Shown here: positions 1 to 12,026 of the stretch, one piece after another
Position numbering within the stretch: position 1 is the first letter of the stretch
Layout: the number at the start of each line of letters is the position of its first letter
NCBI RefSeq assembly: GCF_003254395.2
Contig: NC_037646.1
Span: 8,648,381-8,712,380, forward strand
Direction of reading: 5' to 3'
DNA length: 64,000 bases
From: Apis mellifera
Taxonomy: Eukaryota > Arthropoda > Insecta > Hymenoptera > Apidae
Made by a program: the position numbers and the translations under genes
The notes under the pieces: model-generated
Database searches by the model: none
What the model was told of the DNA's origin: nothing
What the model saw: only the letters and a program-made list of their open reading frames with translations

Positions 1-13
1 TACTTTTTTATAG

Positions 14-1055
14 TCCTGTTTCTACAAAAATGACGCAGAAAACGAATGAAATTCAAGAGAAAATAGCAATCAAAGTATGTATTTCATATATTTGCTAATA
101 ATATTACTAGATAAATATACATAAATATTTTTTATTACAGGAAGAATCTGTAGAAGAATCGAAATCCGATACTTCACTTATTATCGATATTAATATGAGT
201 AAGGAATTAGAATTAGTACGGACAACTGTATTGCAATTAGAAAAAGAATTAGAAAAACAAAAGAAAGAATATGAAGCTGAGTTAGAAAAGCAAAAAAATG
301 AGAATTTTTCTTTTCAAGAAAAAATTAATAAATTACAAGCACAAATAGCACAAGAAATAAAAAGTAAATCTCAAATGACGTAAGTTATATGTTGTTTATT
401 TAAAATTCATAAAATATATAATATTAAAATAATAATATAATAATAATAATATATAATTAAATATATTATTTGGAATATTTTTAGAGTTGTAGTCGAAGAA
501 TATGAAAAATCGATTAGTCGACTGCTCACGGAAAAAGAAAGGGATCGTACGAATTTTGAACAAGAAAAAGCAAAACTTCAAGAGGAATTACAAGTTGCAA
601 ATGTTCATTTAAATAATACAGAGGCCGCTTTTAATGATGTTCATCAAAAGTATGAGAGGCTTAAAGGAGTAGTATCCACATGTAAAAGTAATGAAACATT
701 ATTAAAAGAAAGTATTCAGGAAAATATGGAAACGATAAAATGTTTGGAAACGCGATACGATCAATTGAAGAATCATGCTATGACCGAACTCGAAAAGTAA
801 GTAATGAGAAAGAAAGAAAAAAAATTAAAATACTTTAATATATTTTTAAATTATTTCAGAGCTAATTTTGAATTAGATGCTATACGAAAACAACATGAAG
901 ATGAAACAGTAAAACTTCATGCAATGCTAAGGAAAGCAGAATTAAAAAGTAATTCATTGGCTGAATTGGTTGAACAGAAAACTAAAGAAAATAAAGAATT
1001 AACGCAAATATTGGATGAAGTGATTGCCAGGGTGGGTCATCAAAATGCGGAATAA
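14..1055 (+). CDS. tacc: TACC family protein, C-terminal exons (5' end outside window)
   Basis: This is the 3' part of a transforming acidic coiled-coil protein, which binds centrosomes and spindle microtubules together with the chTOG/Msps polymerase. Four exons are visible: 14-74, 141-379, 485-796 and 860-1055. Each is bounded by AG and GT(A/G) sites, and the phases join without a break to give 268 residues ending in TAA. The product is an almost continuous coiled coil rich in Glu, Lys and Gln. Its last ~200 residues follow the family's TACC domain: a 'YERLKGVV' block, then 'LHAMLRKAELK', then a final 'KELTQILDEVIARVG' block, which in the family ends the protein in the same way. The N-terminal region, usually long and poorly conserved, lies upstream of base 1. 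The gene converges on the next one; the stops are 528 bases apart. The family call rests on recognising the domain by eye. Confidence 0.9.
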
Positions 1056-1583
1056 AAAATCGAAGATTAAACAAGCATCGCGAATGCGATTAGTCTTTAT
1101 TTTTTTACTCGCCCCTTAAACGTTTTAGATACAATCAATACTAATTATGATTGATGTATATGTACACATGTGTTGTTTTTAAAATTTATTAATTGCAAAT
1201 TATGTTTTGTTTCAGAGAAGCACCTTTTATTAATTATTTATAAGTTGTGAAATATATATATATATATACTATTTTATCGCTAATAAAAAATAGGTATATT
1301 AAAAACAAACTCTTATGTTTATGTTTATGCAGTAAAAAATATCTTGATATTCCATAAACAATTCTAACATTCACACGTCACACATTAATGTTTTATGTGA
1401 TTTGTTATAATACATTTTAATACAATATCTCACTATATTCAGATAAATAAAAATCATTGATTATATATATATTATCTCTACATATAAATACCAATGTATA
1501 ATCATTGATATTTCTGTGATAAATAATATATTTTGCGCAAAGTTGTGTAAAAAATTTTTCATATGCTATATTAATGAGTATTG
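1056..1583. other. Convergent 3' UTR interval between TACC and the MTBP-like gene
   Basis: This AT-rich gap separates two convergent stop codons. AATAAA-type signals are present on the + strand (at the TACC stop itself and near 1446) and TTTATT (its complement) occurs for the other strand. No reading frame or RNA gene was seen in it. Confidence 0.6.
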
Positions 1584-3551
1584 TCAATCAGTTGGTCTTG
1601 CATCAATTACAAACAAAACATGATATTTTGCTAATTTCAACATACGATCACTTGTACTTCCTGGTTTGCGAGGAATATTCTTATTTTCGAGATCAGGCAT
1701 AAGTTTTTTAATAGTTCGCGCTAAATTCGTAGCATATTGTTTAAATTGTGGATGAGTCATACCTATTCCTTTATCTCGTAAAGCTTCTGCTACTGCCCAG
1801 AGTAATTTCTAAACATATGTATTTATATTATGCTATACCAAAGATAATTATTTAAAAATGTTTTAAAGTGTTTAAACAAAAATACCTTTCTATGAGTTTC
1901 ACTAAGTTCGCATTTTCCTTCATGCAAAGATGATTTATTTCTTTCAATTATACTACTAGATGAATGTCTATCCCATGAAGATACTGTATTATTATGCAAT
2001 TCATGAGAACAGTCAAAAGATAAACTTTTTGCCCATTTACATCGTGGTCCTTCTAATTCTTCTTCATTTTTCCTTTTTCTTGATTCCTCAGTATTTTGAC
2101 TTTTATCAGAATCACTTTCTTTTGTATTTTGTGTAAATAGTGCGCGTTTAATTCTTATAGAATTTGAATCATTTGCGAGTAACTTGCTCGGACCAGGTAG
2201 ATCTGAAGGAGGAGGACTTTGAAAAAGTGCGCGTTTAGATGTTTCAATCTTAGATTTTAATGGATTAGATCCATCTAAAATAAGTCGTCGAGCCACTTTT
2301 TTCTTTGTTGAACTTCTAGGAGTTCCCCTTGGACTTTTGCCTCGTGGACTTTTACCTCGCGGACTTTTGCCTTTTTTAATTGTAGGTTTTCTACACATAA
2401 AAAAAAAAAAAAATGAAATTTATATTTAATAAGTTTTAAATTAATAAAATCTTTTCAAAATATATTTCACAACTTTGATACGTACTTAATATTTAATACT
2501 AAGAGTTTTTTATTATTAAGAGCTAATCCTTGTAAATTCGCACTAGAGAATACTTTTCGTCTCTTTGTTAAATGACTTAATCTTTTTCCTGGACTTTGAC
2601 CATTATTTCGATTAGCTAAAAGATTTCGTTTTTTAGCACTTCCTGGTGCTGGTTTAGAAAACCATACAGTACATGTAGATTGAGTTTCAGCTCCTATATA
2701 CCTACTACATAATTTTGATGTAAGGCTTTCAAATTCTTCAACTGCTTTATTTCTGTTATAACTAAAACCACAAAAGTATTATTATGTATCTTTATACAGA
2801 TATTATAAATTATATATATACATTAATATACTCACTGTATTCCATGAAATTTATGATAATATGCTTCAGGCCATGTCAAAGTATTAACATTTTTTTCATT
2901 AATAGTAAAATAAAGTAATGATTGTTGTGGTACAATTACAACTGATTCTTGTTTTACCTTGTTTACAGTTGTAGTTGCTTGTACTTGCTCATTGTTAGGA
3001 ACTGCTTTCTTTATTCTAAAATTATCACTGCAAATATTTTTTAAATCTACTGTATCTATATTATTACTAATATTACTTTGATATTGTGGATCACAAGCAT
3101 CAAAAGCTGTACTTAAATTTCTAGATGTGCTTTTGATATGACGATAATTATTTGTACTAATATTTTCTTTTTGTTGTTCTCTATTTAGATCTTGTTGTAT
3201 ATATTTTTCTGGTAATACACATGGTGTCCAAAATAAATGTTGATTCTCATAAATACGTAATAATAATTCTGAGCAATCTATTCTACAAATTGTAAGTTTA
3301 GGTGGTGGTGGTACACCACTCAGTAGTTTATTAATTTTTGCTAATATATCATTATCAGATTTTGCAATCAAGTCAGCTTGAGAAGGTTTTTCAAGTTTTT
3401 CACTAACTATTATTGGTATTTCATTTACAAATGATTCATTATCCTTTTTATCTTCTTCATCTCCACTATCGAACATCTCTGGACTAGAGATGTTTGGAAG
3501 CTCTTTTTGAGTTGTGGGATTTCCATTTTTGCTAGAATAACAGCAATCCAT
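1584..3551 (-). CDS. MTBP: MTBP-like replication initiation factor, four exons
   Basis: Read on the minus strand, exons 3551-2836, 2761-2486, 2390-1886 and 1808-1584 join in frame to give 573 residues. Two blocks match what I recall of vertebrate MTBP (MDM2-binding protein, the Treslin partner and Sld7 counterpart needed for origin firing). One is 'YYHKFHGIQY' followed ~30 residues later by 'GAETQSTCT', and the other is a C-terminal helix with 'VAEALRDKGI' and 'HPQF' near the end. Between them lies a basic, Ser/Pro-rich stretch with three tandem KSPRG units (about 2325-2372), each a minimal SP phosphorylation site. Human MTBP is ~900 residues, so this model lacks most of the N-terminal half. 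The start is uncertain: ATG 3551 lies just after an acceptor-like TAATAG at ~3560, so an upstream exon is possible. A C-terminal-only ortholog is the alternative. Confidence 0.72.
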
Positions 3552-5237
3552 GGCATTGTCTATTAAAGAAAAAAAGAAAAAACATGCAAACATAAGAAAT
3601 AATTAAAATTTTCTTAAAAATTTAGTAAAAAATAAAAATTTTAGATTAAATAATAACTTTTAATAAGTTTTAATAAAAATATTGCATAATTAAGTAATTG
3701 CTTAATTAAATTTAAGTAATTCATATATTTCTATATATATTTCTATATTTTTAATTAAATGCACAAATTTAAATAATGAGAAATGTTTTACTAAAAAGAA
3801 TTACATTTCGTATGCTTATACGTAGTACAAAATGTTCGTTATAAGCGTTATTTAACCTTACAGAAAATTAAATGTTGATAGGCAAAATTACAATAAATAT
3901 GTTTCGTAATCATTCAGATTTATATCTTATAGGTATATAATTTATCATTTAGATAAAAATCTACTTTAATAATCATTAGTCTACTATTACTATCGTGAAA
4001 TTGTTTATTACTTCTCGAATTTTAAATTAAAATAACTATAAAAACTGAATAAAGAAATTTGAATATATTTACGTCTTGTGAAAATCCTTGTCGAAATGTT
4101 TCACATTCAATTTTACTGGCTAACAGCCAGATGTATCTGTTATGATTTCCCGATACCAGAAACACAGTTTGATATGCATAACAGTATTGTATACGTCATA
4201 ATCTGACGACAGCATGTGTTATTCTTAAGGCTGCTTTTTCTCTCATATACTTTCATTAAACCTCACTATGTACATAGAATTTGCCTCAAGTACTTATTCG
4301 TTATTAGGTATCTTGAAAGATATTATTATCTCAAGTTTTTATCTGATAGGGGAAGTTCCAAACATAACTATAGTGACGTATAAATATAACATATAGTTGC
4401 ATTTCGTAGATTGGCAATTGCAACGAAGCTTAGAAAACAATAATAATTACGCATATTATAACAATAAAATATCTAATGCTAAACATTAAATTTCTTTATT
4501 TATAAACATTAAATTAACATATTATATACATGATATGTAAAAATATGATAAAGTGATATCAATATTTTTATAAAATCTTTGCTACAAATTTAACAGAAGA
4601 TACATGACAGGTATTTATCACATATGTAAATTCTATATAGAGTTTCTTATTTGATTTATCTTATTAATGTTTATTCAATTTAAAATTAAGATTTGATACA
4701 ACACAATTAATAATTTTATTTTTTTAATAATTTTATCTTGATAATATTATTATTATTAAAAAGTTAAAAAATCAAATTTATTTAAAAATATAATTGTATG
4801 TATTATATGTATTTAAATTTTAAATATATTTATTATTTCTTTATATAAATATATTATTTTTATTTTATATTATTGCTTTATTATTAGATTTATATTATCA
4901 CTTTATAATTCTAATAAAATTTTTTTTAGATTTAATTATTATGACAATTATAAAAATTAAAAATCAAATATGAAATTATACATGAAATAAATTTTTCAAA
5001 CTTGTACTTAAAAAAAATATTTTATAACTGGATATCAAGGTTACAAGTTAAAGCATATTCTATCAGTATACATGCTGATTCATACATCAATCCTTATTAT
5101 TAATTCATTGTACTTTTATGAACTTTCAATGGCATTGTATAACTTATCAGTTTATATATATATAACATATCTACTATGTTATTAATTTTATTAAATCTAA
5201 AAATTTTTAATAAAATATAATTATCTAAGACTTAAAA
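3552..5237. other. AT-rich divergent intergenic region
   Basis: This region separates the 5' ends of the minus-strand MTBP-like gene and the plus-strand ABCA gene, so it should carry both promoters. It is strongly AT-rich, except for a less AT-rich patch at about 4070-4330. That patch has short frames on both strands but no reading frame I could connect to either gene. It could be a leader exon or promoter for either one. No TATA box could be assigned with confidence. Confidence 0.5.
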
Positions 5238-8200
5238 ATGACAAAGGAATTAAGAACTTTTGGCTTGCTTTTATATAAAAATTTAATAGTTAGAAAAAAG
5301 CATTGGAAAACGACAATATTTTTACAATGTTTGATACCTATTAGCTTATTTATATTGATACAAGCTATAAGAGATTTCAGTGTGCAACCACCTCTTGTAT
5401 TTAATGAAAGTACATATTATCCTATACAAACCAAACAAAAATTAACATTATTAAATAGAGAATTTACACAATTATATTATGTACCACAGAATGCGTATAC
5501 AAAAAATATTTTAGAAGATGTTCGTATGTGTTTAAAATTATCACATGAAAATGTAGTTGGTTTTTTAACTGAGAATGATATGATTAATGCTTATACAATG
5601 TTGCAAGCCAAATCTCCTACTACAGATGTTTTAGCTCTTGTTTTTGAACAATATAATACAACTGACATAAGATATAAAATCAGACATTCTTTTAAAATTC
5701 CAAATATATTATTCCAAAATATGTTTGATCAACCTCATTATAATGCACATACCATATATTTAAATACCATTCCATTTGTGCAATTACAAATATGTGTTGA
5801 TGAAACTTTTATACATCACATAGCATCACAACCTATGATGGATATAAAGGTATTATATATGCATATAGCTGTTATTATTAATGTCAATATCTTTTTTATA
5901 TTATTTATTATATTCATTTTAGCTGTCAATACAAAGAATGCCTTATCCTCCACATGTCAAAATAGATGAATCTGATACAATGTTAAGATTGGTGATATGT
6001 ATGTTTGCAGTTATTGCTTTTTTAATACCACTTTGTATAGAAACAAATTATGCAACAAAAGAAAAATATATTGGTGTAAATGTTTTAATGGCAATGAATG
6101 GAGTTAAACAGTATCAGAATTTATTAAGTTGGTTGATTGTTGGCATTATATTTAGTATTTTTTATACAGTACCAATAATAATATTATTTAAAAACACTTT
6201 TTCTGGAAATGTTGATCCATATTTATATTATAGTAATACTTTTATATTTTGGATAATACTCACAGCACATGTTGCTCATTTAATATCATTTGGTATGCAT
6301 ATTGCTGCATATTTTTCAAAACGTAAGTTTTTTAAAAAAAATCAAAATTAAAATATCCATAATAAATATATATAATATACATATGATATACATAATATAA
6401 ATTAAATATACATATAATATATATAAATTAAAAAATAAAAATATATAATTCTTTTAGCACGTTTTGTGATAATAACACTATCAATTATTTATTCTGCTTC
6501 TTTTTCACTTCATGGACATTTAATAAGAGAAGAAATCTTTTCTATAATACCATATTTAGGAATATTATTTCCAAATATGTTGTTATATAAATTTTTTGAA
6601 GAAGTAAATGGATATGAATCTCACTGTATGTAAATTTTTTTAATATTATATTATAATTTTGAAACTTTTAAAATATTAATTATAATATTTAATATTTATA
6701 AAATTTATAGTAACTGGTATTCAATGGTCAAATATGTTTATTGTTGGAGATGTACAATATAATATTACAGGATGTATTGGATTTATATTTATTTTTTCAA
6801 TTTTTGGTACTCTATTACATTTTTCATTATCTGTATATATTAATGCTGTATTCCCAGGAAAATATGGTATTCGTAAAGATCCATTTTATTTTTTGAAGGT
6901 AAATTTTTTTATTATATTGAAATATCTAAATATGACTTCAAAATATATCATTGTGTGCTTTATGTTTTTATTTACAATAAAAAGTATTTTTTATAGTATT
7001 TAAAAAAGAATAAAATAAATCTTGATGAAAATATAGAGGATTTTGATTATAATAACATAGATAATGAAAATTTTGAACCAATTGCAAAAGGAATACTTAT
7101 TCCTGGAATACAAATCCGTAATCTTAAAAAAACATATAAAAGTACTTGTTTCCAAAAATCAGTAAGTTTTTTTAGCTTACTAAATTTAATTAATAAATTA
7201 TTATTATTATCATATAATCATAATGATTATAATAATAATATTTATTCTATAATAGACAGTTCAAGCTTTAAAGGGAATTTCAATGGATTTATATAAAGGA
7301 CAAATAACAGCTTTATTGGGACATAATGGGGCTGGGAAAACTACACTTATGTCTATCTTGACAGGTACAAGTTTTTTTCCTTTATAATAAATATATGCAT
7401 TCAAGCTTTTTAAATGAAATATTTTCTATATAGGCGTAATAAGTCCAACTGAAGGAAAAGTTATTATAAATGGTAAAAACATAGCAAAACATTTACAATG
7501 TATTAGAAACAATTTGGGTTTATGCCCTCAAGAAAATATAGTTTTTCCTGATTTAAGTGTATTTGAACAATTAAAATTTTTTGGTCTAGTAAGTATCCAT
7601 TTGAGATAAAATAACATTATATGTAAATAATAATTTAAAAAATTAGAAGATTTATATGATGTTTTAGCTAAAAGGTATAAATAAAACACAGAAAGAAATT
7701 CAACAAAATGTTAATATCCTATTGGATAAATTAAAGTTACACGAAAAAAGAAATGTTCTTCCAAATAAATTATCTGGAGGACAAAAGAGAAGATTATGTC
7801 TTGGAATGGCACTTGTTGGTGATGCTGATATTATAATTTTAGACGAACCAACTTCTGGAATGGATCCTGAAACTAGAAGAGATATATGGGATATTATTTT
7901 AAAAATAAGAGGAAAGAAAACAATTTTAATTAGTACACATAATATGGAAGAGGCTGATATACTTGGAGATCGAATTGCTATTGTACATGGAGGACGATTA
8001 AAATGTTATGGCACATCAATGTTTTTGAAAAAACAATATGGTTATGGTCATATTGAAGTCACTTTATCAACAAAATCATGGTGTAATGCAGAAAAAATTA
8101 TAAATAAATTTGATCCAAGGACACAACAAATAAATGTTGATAGTGAGAAGATTGTTTTAAGTGTACCGAATACTGAAACTTTACCACAATCTTTAGATAA

Positions 8201-11200
8201 TGTTGAAAATCAAAAAAAAAATCTGGGAGTTACTGGGATTAGTGTATCATTGATTACTTTAGAGGAAGTATTTTTAAAAGTAATTAAAAATGAAGATAAT
8301 GGGAAGCATTTGAATGAATTATATTGTCCTCCATCACAAAAAATAGAAGGATGGAGTTTATGCATACAAACAATTTTAGCGCTGTATCATAAGAAATTGA
8401 TATACACCAAGAAAAATTTAACTAACGTAATATTAACGTATCTTTTACCACTTTTTTCGGTCGTGTTAATAGGCTTAAGTTATGATACGCCTAGTGATTC
8501 AACGAATATATTTCCATTAGAACTTAATATGTATAAACATCCAAAAGCTCTATATTCTTTTAAAAACGAAAGTATTGGAACAGAAAATTCAATTCAAATA
8601 AAATATTTTGGTGGAATTACAGAAAACATAAAACAAAATACAAGCGTTACACAAGCTTTATTGGATCGTGCTATTCAAAATATAGCAGAATATCGTAATA
8701 ATTATATTGTTTCTGCAGAATTTAATATTTCTGATGGAGTTTTATATGCTAATGGTTTTTATTCTGGGATTGCAATTCACAGTGTGCCATTAACTATAAA
8801 TTTATTATCAAATGCATTAATTAAAAGTATAGCTGGTGATGAATATTCTATTCATGTTTCAAGCCAAAAATTACCAAATGCATTGTCTGCTACAATATTG
8901 TACATGCCAGAAAATGAATCTTTAACAAGAGTATTGATCTTTTGCTGTTTTTTCTTTCCTACTGTAGCACTCTTTGTAGTCCATCCTTTTCAAGAAACAG
9001 AGACTAAAATGAAACAACTCCAGAGAATGACAGGAGTTACCTCTTTTTCATATTGGTTTACTATGTTTACTTTTGATTTATTAGTTCTTACAGATATCAT
9101 AGTTATTATTGTACTAGGATTTTATGCCATGGATATCATCTTGGATATACGCTTATATTATGTGATAGAAATATGTAATAATATAATATTAATAATTATT
9201 AAATGTGTTAAAAATAGATTTTTATATTTTTATTTTTTTTTCAGTTACAATGATATTACTGCTATTTCTTTTTGGTATAAATTCTTTAATCATATCATAT
9301 ATCTTCAGTTTCATTAATAAATCAAGAAACACAATAATAACTGTTTTAAGTCTTGTACCTGTTGGATTTGGTAAGTTATATTATATTACATATTGTAAAA
9401 ATATGAAAAAAATAAAATAAGAAAACTAATATTTTTTTATTATATTTTAGTTTTATTTCAATATCTTTTACACGAAGTGATTCATAATTTTGATAATCTC
9501 AAAATTTTATATTCGATTCAGAAAAATCTATTTCGTTTGATACCTCATGTGAGCCTATTTCATGGTCAATTGTCTTTTTTCAATATAGCTATACAAAATG
9601 CAAGATGTCGTCAATTACCAAATAGATTGCAAGATGTAGTTTGTTTAGCTGTTTCAGATATATGTTGTGGTACGAATTATTAATTATATATTTTAATAAT
9701 TTTTCTATGTTGGAAATATTAAACATAAATAAAACATTAAAATATAAATCTTCTTTAGGTTTGGATTGTGTGGATGGAGTATGCAAGAATCAACTTTCTT
9801 ATTTTTCTAATTATGATAATGATATGAGTTTGAAAGAATGCATTATTTATCTATCCTTGACACCATTAATATATTTCACAATACTTATTATTTTAGAGGA
9901 ACGTTTACCGCATAAATTCTATGCTAAAATATTGAATCAAAATTTAAAAAATCCATGTGATATAAAAGATGATCAAGTAAAAAAGGAGAAACATGCAGTA
10001 GCAGTAGAAATTAGAAAATTATTAAACCGTGGTATAGTATTTTATAAATATTTATTTTAACTATATTGAATAAAGAATTGGAGTGAAAATTTATTCGTTA
10101 TTATTTACATTTATATTTAGGTGAAGCAAAAAAAATTAATAAGAAGAAAATTAAAACGGTTTCTACTACTGAAAATAATTTGTTAGAAAGTCCAGAAAAT
10201 AATAAAGATAGTCTATTTTTAGTTTATGAATTGAGCAAATATTATGGGAAATTAATGGCAGTGCAGGAAATTAGTTTTAGAGTAAAACAACGAGAATGTT
10301 TTGGATTACTTGGAGTTAATGGTGCTGGAAAAAGCACCACATTTAGAATGTTAACTGGTGAAGAAATACCAAATAGTGGTATCATGTACTTAGGAAATTC
10401 AGAAATTAATATTAATCGAAAAGATGTAATATATTATTATTCTTTTTTTTTCTTTATTTTTTTCTGTATTATTTTTATTATATTTTTATAAATTTTTCAT
10501 TTAGTATCTAGCTCAAATGGGATATTGTCCACAAACTGATGCATTGCTCAATTCCTTGAATGCATTTGATCATTTAAGATTATTTGCTTTACTTCGCGGT
10601 ATTCCTAAATCAAAAGTGGATTTAGAAGTTAACAAATGGATTAATAGACTCGGTAAGTTTATTTTTTAAAAATTTAAAAATTTATTTTAAACAATTGCAA
10701 TATAAATTTTTATGAATGTGTTTATTGTATCAGATTTAAATGCTTGTATGCATCAACCAAGTAATACATATAGCGGTGGTAATAAACGACGTTTGAATAT
10801 TGCAATGGCACTTATTGGAAATCCGACTCTCGTTCTATTGGATGAACCAACGACGGGAGTTGATCCTGCGGCTAGAAGATTGCTTTGGAATATACTTAAA
10901 TCTTGTCAAAAAATGGGACAAGCTATTATACTTACTTCTCATAGGTATTTTATTTGGTTCGATAATATATATTGTTACAATTGAAAATTGTTATAATTCT
11001 ATTTAAAATATTATTATAAAAAATTATTATAAAAAAATATTCATAATAGCATGGAAGAATGCGAAGCTTTATGCAATAGATTAGTCATAATGGTAAAAGG
11101 TCAATTAGTTTGCATCGGTGCAAGTCAGGAATTGAAACAACGATTCGATGCTGGTTACGATATTCACATTAAATTAAATCCAAGTCGAACGGATGATGAT

Positions 11201-11558
11201 GTTATCAATATAAAAAAGATTATAGAATCATCTCTACTTTGTGAAATTAGAGATGAGAATTTGGTAAACTATATTTATATGAAATATTTAAGTGTATTTT
11301 TATATAATATTTACTAATATAATTTTATTTTTTAATTTGCAGGGATTTATAGCGTATCACGTGAATGATATTGGAACCACATGGGAAAAGATGTATAATA
11401 CAATGAACGATTTAAAAAGACAATACAGTTGTATCCAAGATTATGCTGTTTTATCTGCTACTTTAGAACAACTTTTTATTCAGTTTGCCAGAGGAACTGA
11501 ATTAACAAAATCTAAAACATCTACAGTGGATTCCACTACACAAACAACAAATGTGTAA
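5238..11558 (+). CDS. Abca3: ABC transporter subfamily A, ABCA3-type, complete 16-exon gene
   Basis: Full-size lipid transporter of 1671 residues with the layout TMD1-NBD1-TMD2-NBD2. Exons: 5238-5849, 5923-6322, 6458-6625, 6711-6898, 6997-7161, 7256-7364, 7434-7588, 7668-9174, 9245-9370, 9451-9669, 9759-10031, 10121-10425, 10505-10652, 10734-10944, 11050-11263, 11343-11558; all junction phases agree. A first membrane helix (~25-45) precedes a large extracellular loop and the family's 'IQRMPYPP' motif. NBD1 has Walker A GHNGAGKT (~533), signature LSGGQKRR (~634), Walker B ILDEP (~658) and an H-loop STHNMEEAD. TMD2 starts near residue 850. NBD2 has Walker A GVNGAGKST (~1372), the ABCA-typical signature YSGGNKRR (~1471) and Walker B LLDEPTTGVDP (~1494). 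All key ATPase residues are present, so it should be active. Length agrees with ABCA3 (~1700). In this family it moves phospholipid across vesicle or plasma membranes. Orthology to ABCA3 rather than another insect ABCA member is inferred. Confidence 0.96.
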
Positions 11559-12026
11559 ATAATTATATTTTAACATAAAAAAATTTCTTTATTAAATTAT
11601 TTTTTTTGTAAATATAATTAAGATATTTCTTTCTGTTGTACGTATAATGTTATAGCAATTTTTAATTTATGTATAATTTTAAGTTATTTATTTGAATATA
11701 TATATGTTTAAATTAAATAAAAATATTTTTTTTATTTAAAATTTGTAGTGTATAAAAATGTAATTTATGTAACTATATATAAAAATAAAAATTAAAAATG
11801 CATATGACTAAAATTCAATTATGCAACATTGTTAAAAAGGAAACAAAAATTTTAAATAATAATATAGGGGAAAAGAAACAAATCATAAATAAAGTTCTCA
11901 TATTTTATATAAATAAGAAAGTTACATAAACGATATATTCTTATGTACATATGTTCGCCTTTAAATGATATTACTGTAATGGAATAAGATTGATTCTATA
12001 ATATGTAATGACTTATGCGGTGTCGT
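11559..12026. other. Convergent 3' UTR interval, ABCA and cuticle gene
   Basis: AT-rich sequence between two convergent stop codons. An AATAAA at about 11,717 in + orientation is a plausible polyadenylation signal for the transporter. No other gene was seen. Confidence 0.55.
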
